The position numbers and the translations under genes were made by a program. The notes beneath the pieces were generated by a model. The model had not been told where the DNA came from. It searched no databases and worked only from the letters and a program-made list of their open reading frames with translations. Source: Clostridia bacterium (GTDB taxonomy: Bacteria > Bacillota > Clostridia > Oscillospirales > CAG-272). Taken from it: DNA of 12,362 nucleotides. The stretch is taken from the NCBI GenBank assembly GCA_017395885.1, contig JAFQNM010000054.1:1-12362 (forward strand), written 5' to 3'. How positions within the stretch are numbered: the stretch's first letter is position 1; each line of letters begins with the position of its first letter. Below, in pieces: positions 1 to 6,358 of the stretch.

Positions 1-963
1 GCTGCTTACGGAGCTGAACCAGGAATCTGTTGACGCTCCCTGAAATCTGTTCCAGTTACAGGGGTCTCCAACGGCACTTGCATATATCTCGTTAACGCAT
101 CTGCCGTAAGCATCCTCACCGTATCTGCATCCCCAAAGTCTGTTTTTTGCGGCTACAACGTAATCCATTTCAGGTATGCTTCTGTCAAGATACACTGTTC
201 CCGACGATTGGGCATAAATCTCCGCAGCCTCCACCACAAGAGCTGAGCCGCCTACAGGTCTGCAGACCACGTTATAATCCCTGTTAAGCTCAGGAAGCTC
301 AAGACCTCTCAGGCTGACAGTATCTCCGCTGATGACTGCGTTTGTAAAGGAAAGCTTCTTTATCATTTCTCCCTTTTCTCCCGTTTCAAGCAGCTTATAG
401 CTTATTCTTTCAACTTTTCTGTAGGGTGAAAGCTCGTCAGCCTCGTTTCCCTCACGGTCGCAGGGGGTAAAGCTCAGCTCGATAAAGGCTCCGTTCTGCG
501 GCCCAAGGGCATAAGACGTATGAACAGCAAGAGAGCCTGCAGTTCCGTTCATCATATCATAATAAACGTTATCGGGGAAAAAGTATATCCTCGTTCCTGA
601 TATGACCCACTTCTTTTCCTTTTGGGTAAGAAGTGATGATGTGTTGAACAAGTCTGCCGAAGCAGGCTTTCCGTTTTCGGTGTAAAACGCCTTGATCCTG
701 TTTTCGCAATCTGCTACGAGAGCATTTTTGACTATATCCGAGCCAAGCTTTATATCAAGGCACATAATATCAAATATCCTTGCCCCGTTGCTGTTCATAA
801 GGCCTCGCTCTTCTCTGACGGAAATATGAGGATAGCTCTCTCCAGTCATATTTTTCATATCAAAAAAGCTATTTTCAGGAGTTTCTCCGCTTCTGTCATA
901 GCCTCCGAAGGTGCTTTCAACCTCTGTTTCTCTTTTATCTGTTTTCTGCTTAGCTATTCTCAT
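1..963 (-). CDS. Phage virion protein, unknown role, 5' part only
   Basis: This frame opens at an ATG at 963 and stays open for 321 codons to the window edge, so the C-terminus is missing. It begins 7 nt after the stop of the upstream connector-like gene, with a weak AGGCG as ribosome site. The N-terminus (residues about 18-45) has FGGYDRSGETPENSFFDMKN. Near residues 280-315 it has NRLWGCRYGEDAYGRC followed by NEIYASAVGDPCNWNRF. Both blocks resemble, from memory, a large uncharacterised protein encoded just after the capsid and connector genes in many Clostridia phages. It is rich in predicted beta strand and has no signal peptide or membrane segment. A tail, adaptor or decoration role is inference from position only. 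Confidence is high that it is a phage structural-module gene and low on its exact role. Confidence 0.7.
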   Translation of the reverse strand, partial: MRIAKQKTDKRETEVESTFGGYDRSGETPENSFFDMKNMTGESYPHISVREERGLMNSNGARIFDIMCLDIKLGSDIVKNALVADCENRIKAFYTENGKPASADLFNTSSLLTQKEKKWVISGTRIYFFPDNVYYDMMNGTAGSLAVHTSYALGPQNGAFIELSFTPCDREGNEADELSPYRKVERISYKLLETGEKGEMIKKLSFTNAVISGDTVSLRGLELPELNRDYNVVCRPVGGSALVVEAAEIYAQSSGTVYLDRSIPEMDYVVAAKNRLWGCRYGEDAYGRCVNEIYASAVGDPCNWNRFQGASTDSWFSSVSS

Positions 964-970
964 GGGCGCC

Positions 971-1339
971 TCACACTTTTATTTCTCTTACACCAAGGGG
1001 CATATACGTTCTGTTATACCAATCAGCATAGCTGTTATACGCCTCGGCAAAAACACGGGATGAATTCAGATACTGAGGAACATCACGAAAGGCAAGGTCG
1101 CTTTTCATAATAAGATAGCTGACGTAGAGCCTTTAATAAGGGTCGGGAGCGAACAGCTGTCTCTCTCCGTCACTCTCGGGATCAATGGGAGAAGGGTTGC
1201 CCACCGCACCCATATGAGTATCTGCGATCTCCGTTACGACGGTAGTCTCTATCTCGGAAAGCCAGCCTATGAGCTCTCTTCTTTCAATGCCCTCTCCTAT
1301 CAGCCTTGAGGCCGCCGCCACTGCTTCATTTACTTTCAT
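971..1339 (-). pseudogene. Head-tail connector-like small phage gene split by an in-frame TAA
   Basis: The gene starts at ATG 1339 behind AAAGGAATGAGAAA and reads 68 residues (MKVNEAVAAASRLIGEGIER...) before a TAA at 1135-1133. The same frame then continues without another stop through RLYVSYLIMKSDLAFRD to a TGA at 971, giving 122 codons if the TAA is ignored. The second half, ending ADWYNRTYMPLG, matches what I recall as the C-terminal half of a roughly 115-120 aa phage protein that follows the capsid gene in Clostridia phages. There the junction typically reads like PYDELYLYWL. A single change of GAA or TAT to TAA would explain the break. The downstream half has an ATG at 1108 (45 aa) but no convincing ribosome site. 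Neighbouring genes use TAA as a genuine stop, so recoding is unlikely. The connector role is inferred from gene order and size. Confidence 0.72.
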
Positions 1340-1359
1340 TTTCTCATTCCTTTCTTTTT

Positions 1360-1387
1360 AAAAATCGGGCTGCTTTTGCAGCCCGAT
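1360..1387 (-). terminator. Intrinsic terminator inside the capsid operon
   Basis: On the minus strand a perfect 10-bp stem ATCGGGCTGC/GCAGCCCGAT closes an AAAA loop and is followed by a short T-tract. It lies between the stop of the 75-aa gene and the ribosome site of the connector-like gene. It probably limits transcription past the capsid block, giving much capsid and less connector and tail protein. The T-tract is short, so termination may be partial. Confidence 0.75.
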
Positions 1388-1406
1388 AATTTGGCAATTG
1401 AGATTC

Positions 1407-1634
1407 TCAGTTTTTGGCAAAAGCCTCTATAAACGCTTCCGCCGCTCTGTCCTGCCTCTGAGATGTCTCTATCACCTCTGCAAAACGGAGAGGTACCTCT
1501 ACCGCAATTCCGGTACGGATGAGCATATTCTCTCCGTTGACCGCTACAAACCTTTCCGTATCGTTCTTTGATCTGCGGGGAATGAAGACGGTCTTCACGG
1601 CCTCCGCTCTTTTATTTTCTGAAACCTTTGCCAT
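1407..1634 (-). CDS. Small phage protein of the capsid module, 75 aa
   Basis: This ORF starts at ATG 1634, behind AAAGGA with about 9 nt spacing, 27 nt after the capsid gene. The protein is basic at the N-terminus (MAKVSENKRAEAVKTVFIPRR). It has a central stretch, residues about 25-55, reading TERFVAVNGENMLIRTGIAV and then EVPLRFAEVIE. This pattern (an 'F-V-x-x-N-G' strand followed by 'V-E-V-P' and a short helix) is familiar from small proteins encoded directly after the major capsid gene in Clostridia prophages. Their function is not known to me; a capsid decoration or head-completion role is possible. There is no membrane segment. The terminator after it makes it the last gene of the highly expressed capsid block. 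Confidence 0.7.
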   Translation of the reverse strand: MAKVSENKRAEAVKTVFIPRRSKNDTERFVAVNGENMLIRTGIAVEVPLRFAEVIETSQRQDRAAEAFIEAFAKN

Positions 1635-1661
1635 TTATACTATCCTTTCTTTACTTTAATT

Positions 1662-2741
1662 TCAGTTTGCTTCAACTACGGATGAGGAGAATGAGGAGCA
1701 GGATTCCACTCTCAGCATATATTCCTCAACAAGTCTTGTTGCTACCTTTGTTGCCTTCCAGCCCACGGACGATCTCTGGTTAAGAGGGTCGTTTCCGTAG
1801 CCCTTCTGCTTGACGATATGCTCGATACCGCCACCTGCAATATCTGTTGTTCCGTAAGCGTTTGCACCGATAAAGAGTGTGCAGAAAACACTGCAGCCAT
1901 CCTTACCGCCATCCTCGCCAACATATATCTTTGCCTCGGTGGACTGAACGAAGCGCACACCGCCCAGCGTTCCGATCTCGCCCTTGAGAATGCTCTGGGG
2001 ATCTGCATACTTCTGGATATCAAGCCACTGGCCCTTTGCATCCTGCATAAGATCATATGCCACGTAGGGGTGGATAACTGCCACGTATGAGCCGTCGATG
2101 GTGGGGGCGTTCATTGCCTTGAGCTGTGCTGCGGCACGGAACACATCCTTCACTCTCAGCTTACAATCCTCGCTGAGCTCCTTACGGGAGGTGACGGGAG
2201 TTTCTGCTCCGTCCTCTGCGACGTGAGGGCAGTAGTTTACGTTTGTGCCGCCCATGATCTGATTTCGAACAACAGTATCAATAGTTCTGCCGGCCTGGTC
2301 TGCGAGCTGCTTGGTTGCCTCCACAACGATGGGATCAACGCTGGTGAGCTCGATCATATCGGTGAGCTCCACATAGTCGCCGTACTGGTCTACTGTGGCA
2401 GTTACGGGAACTACGCTGAGCTTGGAGGCTGTGGGGGTCACGCCCTCCGTGATGGGAGTGAGGGCCTTAGGAAGCGCATTGAATCTTCTGAATTCAATAG
2501 TTTTGCCGCCACCCTTAGGGATAGGTCTCTTCTGTGCAAACTGGTCAAACACGAGTGAGGGACCTGCAAGCTCGATGAGAGTCTTATCATAAAAGGTCTT
2601 CATCTCTGCGGAAAGGCCGCTCTCTCCTGTGTATGCTACGGTTGCTGAGGGATCGTTGGCATTTACGTATCCCTCTGTTGAATGTACTGTATCTCCTGCT
2701 CCGAAAAGCTGAAGATCCATTCTGTTAAAATTGAAAGACAT
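1662..2741 (-). CDS. Major capsid protein, N4-gp56 family
   Basis: This 359-aa protein should build the phage head shell. It starts MSFNFNRMDLQLFG. Diagnostic-looking stretches include GLSAEMKTFYDKTLIELAGP (about 42-61), the KGGGKTIEFRRFNALP region (about 75-90), VTATVDQYGDYVELTDM (about 112-128) and LADQAGRTIDTVVRNQIMGG (about 146-165). This succession (a basic glycine-rich strand, then a YGDYVELTD-like strand, then a long helix before IMGGTN) is what I know from the N4-gp56 family of HK97-fold capsids, and the length is typical. The start at 2741 follows AAAGGAAAG with about 8 nt spacing; ATG at residue 8 is an alternative. It lies 17 nt downstream of the scaffold-like gene and is intact, although the module around it is broken. 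Confidence 0.9.
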   Translation of the reverse strand: MSFNFNRMDLQLFGAGDTVHSTEGYVNANDPSATVAYTGESGLSAEMKTFYDKTLIELAGPSLVFDQFAQKRPIPKGGGKTIEFRRFNALPKALTPITEGVTPTASKLSVVPVTATVDQYGDYVELTDMIELTSVDPIVVEATKQLADQAGRTIDTVVRNQIMGGTNVNYCPHVAEDGAETPVTSRKELSEDCKLRVKDVFRAAAQLKAMNAPTIDGSYVAVIHPYVAYDLMQDAKGQWLDIQKYADPQSILKGEIGTLGGVRFVQSTEAKIYVGEDGGKDGCSVFCTLFIGANAYGTTDIAGGGIEHIVKQKGYGNDPLNQRSSVGWKATKVATRLVEEYMLRVESCSSFSSSVVEAN

Positions 2742-2758
2742 ATTTTTTCTTTCCTTTC

Positions 2759-3409
2759 TTAAAATTTGATCTTTGCGCCGTTCGCCACCCTTTTAAGGAT
2801 GTCTCTGATTCCCTTTCCGGTCAGGCTTTCGACGCTTGTTTGACTTTGGGCAGGTGCCCTTCCTCTGCTGCCGTTTTCCTCAGGTCTTGAGGCTGAAAGG
2901 CTTATCTCATACAGTGCCTCTGCCAGGGCCTTGCTTTTTGCCTCTGCCTTTGCCTTTTCCATAAGCTCACTCATATGAGTGGCACTCCACGCCTCCTCAA
3001 CGGTGAATCCTGCGTTGAGCAAGGCTCGGAAACGGCTGTCTGAAAGCTCTCTGCCAAGGTCAAAGCCTTCGTTTGTCGAGGAGAGCCTTTCTGCTTCCGA
3101 TATGATATCTGAATATGCTCTCTCTGCCTTGATCTCTCTCAGCTTTTCTAAAAACGTGCTTTGTGAACGTCTTTTTTTCAGAGCATCTATCAGCATCTCC
3201 TCGCTTTCGGCTTCAATTCCCAGAAGCTCTGCAATGCTTTCGTATGAGCTTTCCCTCGGCTCAGGGCCGCTCTCCGTGGGTGACGAGCCTTCGCTCTTCT
3301 TTCCGACGGTAACATTTTCTTCTCCTGTATTTACGGCGGTGGACTGTTCTGCAGCACTGCCCTCTCCGCCTTCACCGAACAGCTGAAGATCTAACCGTAA
3401 ATTTTTCAT
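2759..3409 (-). CDS. Phage capsid scaffold-like protein
   Basis: This 216-aa, highly charged protein probably guides capsid assembly. The chosen start, MKNLRLDLQLFGEGGEG at 3409, follows GAGAGGAAAGC. The frame is open further upstream (an ATG at 3487), but that start lacks a ribosome site. Residues about 15-60 are acidic, low-complexity and Ser/Thr/Glu-rich. Residues about 60-165 are mostly helical and charged, with coiled-coil character. The C-terminus after a Pro/Gly/Ser linker ends GIRDILKRVANGAKIKF, resembling the basic C-terminal capsid-binding helix of scaffold proteins next to N4-gp56-type capsid genes. It sits directly upstream of the capsid gene. It is the first phage gene in the window: no portal or terminase precedes it. 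Stop codon is TAA. Confidence 0.75.
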   Translation of the reverse strand: MKNLRLDLQLFGEGGEGSAAEQSTAVNTGEENVTVGKKSEGSSPTESGPEPRESSYESIAELLGIEAESEEMLIDALKKRRSQSTFLEKLREIKAERAYSDIISEAERLSSTNEGFDLGRELSDSRFRALLNAGFTVEEAWSATHMSELMEKAKAEAKSKALAEALYEISLSASRPEENGSRGRAPAQSQTSVESLTGKGIRDILKRVANGAKIKF

Positions 3410-3514
3410 GCTTTCCTCTCTTTCTGTCTTCGCGAAGTACAAGTGCATTATAGCTGCATCCTTATCTCTTCTCTCCCGATTTTGCATTTTTGCATCAAGG
3501 CTGTTTTTCAGACC

Positions 3515-3544
3515 AAAAAAGTCGGCAGCTTAAGCTACCGACTT
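3515..3544 (-). terminator. Intrinsic terminator after the DUF2156 gene
   Basis: On the minus strand, stem AAGTCGG...CCGACTT with an inner AGC/GCT helix and TTAA loop (one internal mismatch) is followed by six Ts at 3520-3515. It lies 10 nt past the stop of the DUF2156 gene. It also marks the edge of bacterial sequence: phage coding sequence starts about 105 nt further on. Confidence 0.88.
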
Positions 3545-3553
3545 CTCTTCTCT

Positions 3554-4453
3554 TTATAAATTTAAGGTGTATTTATACTCCAGCCTCAGGGGAGCATATG
3601 AATTCTTTGACCGGCGCAGCCCCTCAAGGCCCATATCCTCCTCACGGTTTACGTATATCACGTCTGAGGAAAGCATTTTCAAAAATCCTCTTGCAAGGGT
3701 CTGGTATGCGCCGGGGATATCCTTTCGCGCCTTCTCCGTATGGATTATCACCGTATCTCCGAACACCTCACCTATTGTGAGACCTATTATTCTGCCGGAG
3801 GCTCTGAGAACGGCTCCCTGCATTGAAAAGGCCTCACAGTCAAGTATAACGGGCAGAGTTGCCTCGTATTCCGGATCATCAATCGATGATGTATCGGGAT
3901 TTTCAAGGCAGTATTCTTTAAAAAACCCTATAGCCTCATCTCTGTTTACTTCTGTTATTGCTTCAACAGAATATCCGGGATGCTCCTTTTCAAATCTGTT
4001 CAGATTATATTTATAGTTATGATGCTTCTTTCCCTTGGGGGAGATAAGCTCTTCTCTCAGGTATATATAATCTGCCCAATCTCTGTCTGCATACATACTG
4101 CCTTCAGGTATGCAAAACACCCTTGCCACGGCGCTCTTCATACTCTCGGGTATTACGGAAAGCGTAGCATCATCAGCATTTTCGGTATGCTCCCGCAAAA
4201 GCTCAAGAGCATGATCGTCATATCTGCCCACCGGCATCAGATATGAGGTTCCGCTCTCCTCCTCATATTTTGCTCTCAAATACAGTGCTCCATCTGCAAC
4301 GGCATACTCCATCTGATAAGGGATACGCCACATTTTTACCGTTCCCGGTGCGTAGTCGCACTGGCTCCATCTTGCACCGGACTGAAGATGCTCACAAAAG
4401 CACCTGTCTATGATCGGAAAATCCTCTTTTTCTATCCTTTTGAATTCCAGCAT
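3554..4453 (-). CDS. DUF2156 (LPG-synthase C-terminal-like) protein
   Basis: This 299-aa soluble protein belongs, by sequence pattern, to the DUF2156/phosphatidylglycerol lysyltransferase C-terminal superfamily, which has a tandem GNAT-like fold. Supporting stretches are [20 protein letters not shown] (residues 125-144), where related proteins have a 'D-Y-x-Y' and 'G-K-K-x-H-x-K-x-N' signature. Further on are [20 protein letters not shown] (220-239), [10 protein letters not shown] (249-258) and the C-terminal INREED-type motif [17 protein letters not shown] (267-283). Unlike lysyl-PG synthases it has no transmembrane domain, so it may be a cytosolic acyl or aminoacyl transferase with an unknown substrate. 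The start at 4453 follows AGGAAG. It is divergent from spo0A with 167 bp between start codons and ends in its own terminator. Confidence 0.85.
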   Translation of the reverse strand: MLEFKRIEKEDFPIIDRCFCEHLQSGARWSQCDYAPGTVKMWRIPYQMEYAVADGALYLRAKYEEESGTSYLMPVGRYDDHALELLREHTENADDATLSVIPESMKSAVARVFCIPEGSMYADRDWADYIYLREELISPKGKKHHNYKYNLNRFEKEHPGYSVEAITEVNRDEAIGFFKEYCLENPDTSSIDDPEYEATLPVILDCEAFSMQGAVLRASGRIIGLTIGEVFGDTVIIHTEKARKDIPGAYQTLARGFLKMLSSDVIYVNREEDMGLEGLRRSKNSYAPLRLEYKYTLNL

Positions 4454-4492
4454 TTCTTCCTGTTTCTTTCAAATTCCAGCTTTTTGTATATT

Positions 4493-4602
4493 TGTCAAAT
4501 ATTACCAATCTCGTTTCGCCATTTTTGTGCAACATTAAAATTGGTAATTACTTGCTTTTATTTCCAATTTATGGTAATATATTAATGTCAAAAATTACCA
4601 AT
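4493..4602. repeat. Operator-like repeats around the spo0A promoter
   Basis: TGTCAAATATTACCAAT (4493-4509) and TGTCAAAAATTACCAAT (4586-4602) are 17-bp direct repeats with one mismatch. An inverted copy of the second half, AATTGGTAATT, lies at 4539-4549. It forms an exact 11-bp inverted repeat with 4593-4603. A partial inverted copy, GGTAAT, at 4573-4578 overlaps the -10 box. The TGTCAAA part differs from the Spo0A box TGTCGAA at one position. Placement around the promoter suggests operators, possibly for autoregulation, which is inference. Confidence 0.6.
4552..4580 (+). promoter_or_regulatory. spo0A promoter, sigma-A-like
   Basis: TTGCTT (4552-4557), 17-bp spacer and TAATAT (4575-4580) preceded by TGG, an extended -10. 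Transcription would start near 4587, about 35 nt before the start codon. No convincing second sporulation-type promoter was seen. Confidence 0.65.
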
Positions 4603-4620
4603 TACATGGAGTATAAAATT

Positions 4621-5397
4621 ATGGAAAAAATTAAGATCCTTATTGCTGACGAAAATGCAGAAAGCAGAAAAGCCTGCAAGGAAGCTCTTATGCGAGCAGG
4701 TAACAGATACGTTGACGAGGTATCAAACGGTGAGGAGGCTCTTGCCTCCATCCTTCGCGATCATCACGACATCGTTATTGCAGACGTATGGCTCTCAAAG
4801 CTGGACGGCATTGGCCTTATACGTCAGGTTTCTGCAGCAGACTTCGGCAGGGACAAGCCTCCCGCCTTTATTATTGCATCTCTCGTTACAAACCAGAACA
4901 TTTTTATTGAGGCTGCAAGAGCAGGTGCTGCTCTTTGCCTTCCCAAGCCTCTTGATTATTCAAGCCTTGCAGATCACATCAGCTCAATTTACAAGGGCCG
5001 TGCAGAGGGCAGCATTTCCACCTGCGGCCAGAACTCTGCACCTCCCGACATTGAGGCTCAGGTAACCAAGATCATTCATCAGATAGGTGTGCCTGCCCAC
5101 ATTAAGGGATACCAGTATCTCAGAACCGCCATTCTTATGACTATCAGCGATAATGATATTATCAACTCCGTTACTAAGGTGCTCTACCCCTCTGTTGCCA
5201 AAAAGTATTCCACTACCACCTCAAGGGTTGAGCGTGCTATTCGTCATGCCATTGAGGTTGCATGGGACAGGGGCGACATCGACACCCTCAATTCTTATTT
5301 CGGTTATACTATCCAGAACAACCGTGGCAAGCCCACAAACTCTGAATTTATTGCTATGATCGCTGACAATCTCAGGCTGAAATACAAGATTCACTGA
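4621..5397 (+). CDS. spo0A: Sporulation master response regulator Spo0A
   Basis: This 258-aa transcription factor, once phosphorylated, switches cells to sporulation. Its receiver domain (about 4-122) has acidic residues D10 and E11, phospho-acceptor D55 in [12 protein letters not shown]87 and K109. The C-terminal DNA-binding domain (about 143-258) is unmistakable. It has [18 protein letters not shown] (151-168), [13 protein letters not shown] (184-196), the recognition helix [15 protein letters not shown] (201-215), FGYT (227-230) and [17 protein letters not shown] (237-253). The start at 4621 is preferred because GGAG at 4608-4611 is 9 nt upstream; in-frame ATGs at 4585 and 4606 would add residues before the receiver fold. 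Unusual points are E11 instead of a second Asp and LS where receivers usually have MP after the phosphorylation site. The gene overlaps the convergent MBL gene by 7 bp and is not next to spoIVB here. Confidence 0.96.
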   Translation: MEKIKILIADENAESRKACKEALMRAGNRYVDEVSNGEEALASILRDHHDIVIADVWLSKLDGIGLIRQVSAADFGRDKPPAFIIASLVTNQNIFIEAARAGAALCLPKPLDYSSLADHISSIYKGRAEGSISTCGQNSAPPDIEAQVTKIIHQIGVPAHIKGYQYLRTAILMTISDNDIINSVTKVLYPSVAKKYSTTTSRVERAIRHAIEVAWDRGDIDTLNSYFGYTIQNNRGKPTNSEFIAMIADNLRLKYKIH

Positions 5398-6269
5398 CCC
5401 TTGAGCTCGAGCTCCTTGCCGTCTGTTATGAACACTATGTGTCCCCTCTCGTCTGTTCTGAAATATTCTATCCCGCGCTCCTCAAGCTTATCTACAGTCT
5501 CCTTATGAGGATGTCCGTATGAATTATCCTCTCCACACTGGATCACTGCATATTTTGGTGATACCGCATCAAGAAACTCCTCAGAATTTGACGTTACCGA
5601 CCCATGGTGGGATACCTGGTATATATCTGCTCTGAGCAGGCTTCTCATATATCTCTCCACCATAATGCCCTCTGAGTTTTTCTCCACGTCTCCCGTTATG
5701 ATTGCAGAAGTTTCTCCGTATTCCACTCTCGTTACAACGCTATAATCGTTAAAATCCGCAAACTCAGTCACGGGAGAAAGAATGGTGAGCTCGATCCCAC
5801 CCGCAGTGTACTCGTCTCCTGCCTTGGCCTCGATCACATCTGCACCGGATTTTTCAATAGCATCAAGCAATCTTTCAATGGTTTCCGTATCGCTGTATGC
5901 ATCACTCATTATTACGTTCTTTACCGTGAGGTTTGAAACTATTTCATCTGCTCCGCCTATATGGTCCTCATGAGGATGAGTCAGAATAAGATAATCTATC
6001 TCCTCGGTATAGCTCTGTATGTATTCCAGTGTGCTTTCAGCATGATCCTGAGGGCCTGCATCTATAACGACCACGCCTTCCTCGGAAATGATCAGTGCGC
6101 TGTCGCCCTGACCCACATCAATAAAATGGAATTCACAGTCTCCCGAAAGCGCAATGCTTTCATTATTGATTATTACGTCTGCAATATAGAAAATGACGGC
6201 TATTACTATTAAAACGGCGATCGCCGTTCCCGAAAGCTTTATCTTATTATTTCTTTTTCTCTTAGCCAT
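5391..6269 (-). CDS. Membrane-anchored ComEC-like metallo-beta-lactamase-fold protein
   Basis: This 292-aa protein has a basic N-terminus and one membrane helix (about 12-30), so its catalytic domain probably faces outside. The domain resembles the MBL part of ComEC/Rec2. It has [12 protein letters not shown] (49-60), VVIDAGP (67-73), the metal site HPHEDH (98-103), ITGDVE (191-196), QVSHHGS (218-224) and YGHPH (251-255). All expected metal ligands appear present, so it is probably an active hydrolase, perhaps a nuclease or phosphodiesterase. The substrate is unknown. It lacks ComEC's channel domain, so it is a stand-alone relative rather than a DNA uptake channel. The start at 6269 follows GGGAG with 7 nt spacing. 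It has its own promoter. Its 3' end overlaps the spo0A end by 7 bp in tail-to-tail orientation, with no terminator between them. Confidence 0.87.
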   Translation of the reverse strand: MAKRKRNNKIKLSGTAIAVLIVIAVIFYIADVIINNESIALSGDCEFHFIDVGQGDSALIISEEGVVVIDAGPQDHAESTLEYIQSYTEEIDYLILTHPHEDHIGGADEIVSNLTVKNVIMSDAYSDTETIERLLDAIEKSGADVIEAKAGDEYTAGGIELTILSPVTEFADFNDYSVVTRVEYGETSAIITGDVEKNSEGIMVERYMRSLLRADIYQVSHHGSVTSNSEEFLDAVSPKYAVIQCGEDNSYGHPHKETVDKLEERGIEYFRTDERGHIVFITDGKELELKGQ

Positions 6270-6297
6270 TATTACTCTCCCTTATTTCTTTTAAATG

Positions 6298-6326
6298 ATT
6301 ATACCACACTTACCGCTCAATTTCAA
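6298..6326 (-). promoter_or_regulatory. Promoter of the MBL-fold gene
   Basis: On the minus strand TTGAAA (6326-6321), a 17-bp spacer and TATAAT (6303-6298) preceded by TGG (extended -10) form a near-consensus sigma-A promoter. Its -35 box lies directly behind the T-tract of the upstream gene's terminator. Confidence 0.85.
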
Positions 6327-6327
6327 C

Positions 6328-6358
6328 AAAAAGGAGATGCCAAGGCATCTCCTTTTTT
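6328..6358 (-). terminator. Intrinsic terminator after the GHL10 gene
   Basis: An 8-bp GGAGATGC/GCATCTCC stem (6333-6340 with 6345-6352), loop CTTG on the minus strand, is extended by A/T pairs and followed by TTTTT (6332-6328). The stop codon of the GHL10 gene overlaps its 5' A-tract. T-runs on both strands make it potentially bidirectional. It is nearly identical to the terminator at 7715-7744. Confidence 0.9.

Noticed and set aside
826..1110. Plus-strand open frame over the phage genes
   Set aside because: It lies antisense to two phage coding segments, has no ribosome site and shows no recognisable motif.
1133..1135. TAA read through or recoded as a sense codon in a phage with an altered genetic code
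   Set aside because: The scaffold gene next to it ends with a functional TAA at 2761-2759, as do host genes. TAA recoding is not the usual phage scheme, so a simple nonsense mutation is more likely.
3447..3452. Minus-strand TATAAT as promoter of the phage scaffold gene
   Set aside because: No -35 match at 16-18 bp (GAGAGA at 17) and no TGn extension, so it is not convincing.
3410..3487. Scaffold gene starting at ATG 3487
   Set aside because: That start has no ribosome site, while ATG 3409 has GAGAGGAAAGC upstream and gives the expected LQLFG-type N-terminus.
4492..4620. Extended spo0A starting at TTG 4492 or ATG 4585
   Set aside because: The added residues precede the receiver fold, both starts lack ribosome sites, and 4492 lies upstream of the predicted transcription start. 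GGAG at 4608 supports 4621.
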